Assembly (NCBI GenBank): GCA_025980505.1
Contig: JAICXI010000076.1
Location: forward strand, 1-7,515
DNA length: 7,515 bases
Direction: 5' to 3'
Source: a bacterium
GTDB lineage: Bacteria > Oederibacteriota > Muellerivitia > Muellerivitales > Muellerivitaceae
The position numbers were made by a program, and so were the translations under genes. Of the stretch, positions 7,103 to 7,515 are shown in pieces. How positions within the stretch are numbered: the first letter of the stretch is position 1; the number at the start of each line of letters is the position of its first letter. A model generated the notes under the pieces. It did not search any database. It saw only the letters and a list, made by a program, of their open reading frames with translations, and was not told where the DNA came from.

Positions 7103-7290
7103 AAAAAAGGCATTGGTTTCGGGGTACGCAGGTTCCCTGGGAGCGCTTTTGGCGGAGGGCATGGGTCTTTACCAAAGCGGCAGGAAAGGGCCGACCCTCC
7201 GACTAGGCCCAGGGCCCCGGGGTCCTCGAAGGGTTCCCCCTCTTTCCGGGGGGGAGATGTCATGCGATCCGGGAGTCCCCAAAATCCAAT
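7103..7290 (-). ncRNA. Candidate structured RNA, perhaps 6S-like or a leader
   Basis: The gene-free stretch 7024-7335 contains three nested long-range helices on the minus strand. The closing helix pairs ATTGGATTTTGGGG (7290-7277) with CCCCGAAACCAAT (7124-7112): 13 pairs, one of them G-U, and one bulge. Inside it CCCTGGG (7214-7208) pairs with CCCAGGG (7141-7135), and CGGAGGG (7201-7195) with CCCTCCG (7159-7153). A side hairpin forms at about 7236-7254. Three bases after the closing helix comes a run of six T's (7108-7103). The roughly 188-nt length, closed rod shape and T-run recall 6S RNA, but I see no conserved 6S sequence and no good promoter. It could instead be a leader of the phosphoesterase gene about 80 bases downstream. 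A 73-codon frame here (7042-7263) looks non-coding. Confidence 0.35.
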
Positions 7291-7335
7291 CCAAGAGGCG
7301 CTTTGCCGATGGGCATGAAATTTCCGCCAGGGGGA

Positions 7336-7515
7336 TTACCGGTTCATTTCTTCCAGCAGGCGCTGGCTCAGTTCCTCGGCCGAAACCGTGGCCACGCCCA
7401 ATTTTTCCACTTCGATTCCCGCCGCGTAATTGGCCAGGGCCGCGGCCTGCAACAGGGTGCCGCCGGCGGTCAAGGCCAGCGTCAGGGTGGCGATGACCGT
7501 ATCACCCGCGCCCGA
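7336..7515 (-). CDS. rfaE1: D-glycero-beta-D-manno-heptose-7-phosphate kinase, C-terminal end (partial)
   Basis: The last 59 codons and TAA stop of a PfkB-family kinase; the rest lies beyond the right edge. It opens with SGAGDTVIATLTLAL, the second PfkB signature, in which the Asp of GAGD is the catalytic base and the glycines form the anion hole. The segment AAALANYAAGIEVEKLGVAT then matches the end of RfaE1/HldE kinase domains. The enzyme phosphorylates D-glycero-D-manno-heptose 7-phosphate at C1, the step before the adenylyl transfer by RfaE2, whose gene lies downstream on the same strand. The protein stops at the kinase domain, so kinase and adenylyltransferase are separate polypeptides here, unlike the fused HldE of enterobacteria. 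Another PfkB sugar kinase is possible but less likely given this tail and neighbourhood. Confidence 0.85.
   Translation of the reverse strand, partial: SGAGDTVIATLTLALTAGGTLLQAAALANYAAGIEVEKLGVATVSAEELSQRLLEEMNR

Noticed and set aside
7042..7263. A 73-codon minus-strand frame upstream of the phosphoesterase gene
   Set aside because: It is rich in Pro, Gly and Arg with no domain, and the region is better explained by paired RNA-like arms.
7103..7290. SRP (4.5S) RNA or tmRNA in the rfaE1-phosphoesterase gap
   Set aside because: I found neither the conserved SRP tip (GGAAGGAAGCA type) nor a tRNA-like end or tag frame on either strand.

Overview
The window comes from a Gram-negative bacterium. 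Several genes make or activate the inner-core sugars of lipopolysaccharide (Kdo and heptose). The coding DNA is GC-rich, while some gene junctions hold AT-richer palindromic DNA. The same repeat families recur between genes, which I associate with uncultured, deep-branching or delta-like Gram-negative lineages. The sequence alone does not fix the phylum. Every supported gene lies on the minus strand, so transcription runs from high to low coordinates.

Upstream (right) end: the last 59 codons of rfaE1, the heptose kinase. A 312-base gene-free stretch (7024-7335) follows. It holds a candidate structured RNA with a long closing helix and a T-run. Next is a membrane-anchored calcineurin-like phosphoesterase (5887-7023), which by context could be an LpxG-type lipid A enzyme.

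Central operon: a near-consensus promoter (5659-5687) precedes rfaE2 (heptose-1-phosphate adenylyltransferase, TTG start). Then come kdsB (CMP-Kdo synthetase), pyrG (CTP synthase, whose product is KdsB's substrate), kdsA (Kdo-8-phosphate synthase, metal-dependent class) and rnhA (short RNase HI), followed by a closely coupled GNAT acetyltransferase. All four junctions from rfaE2 to rnhA are almost entirely filled by palindromic repeats. Three belong to one family (A) and the fourth to a different AT-rich family (B). The repeat arms abut or overlap the upstream stop codon, and in family A the other edge carries the Shine-Dalgarno sequence of the next gene.

Downstream (left) end: a complete RNase P RNA gene (rnpB, about 144-585) with its own -10 box and a P1/T-run terminator. 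Its P12 helix is made of a REP-like palindrome of the kind usually found between genes. A third repeat family (C) occurs just past rnpB and again before rfaE2, and a clean hairpin terminator lies at 37-66.

Functionally the window combines LPS inner-core precursor supply with RNA housekeeping (RNase P, RNase H). The most unusual features are the repeat-filled operon junctions, the repeat inside RNase P RNA and the unassigned RNA candidate.
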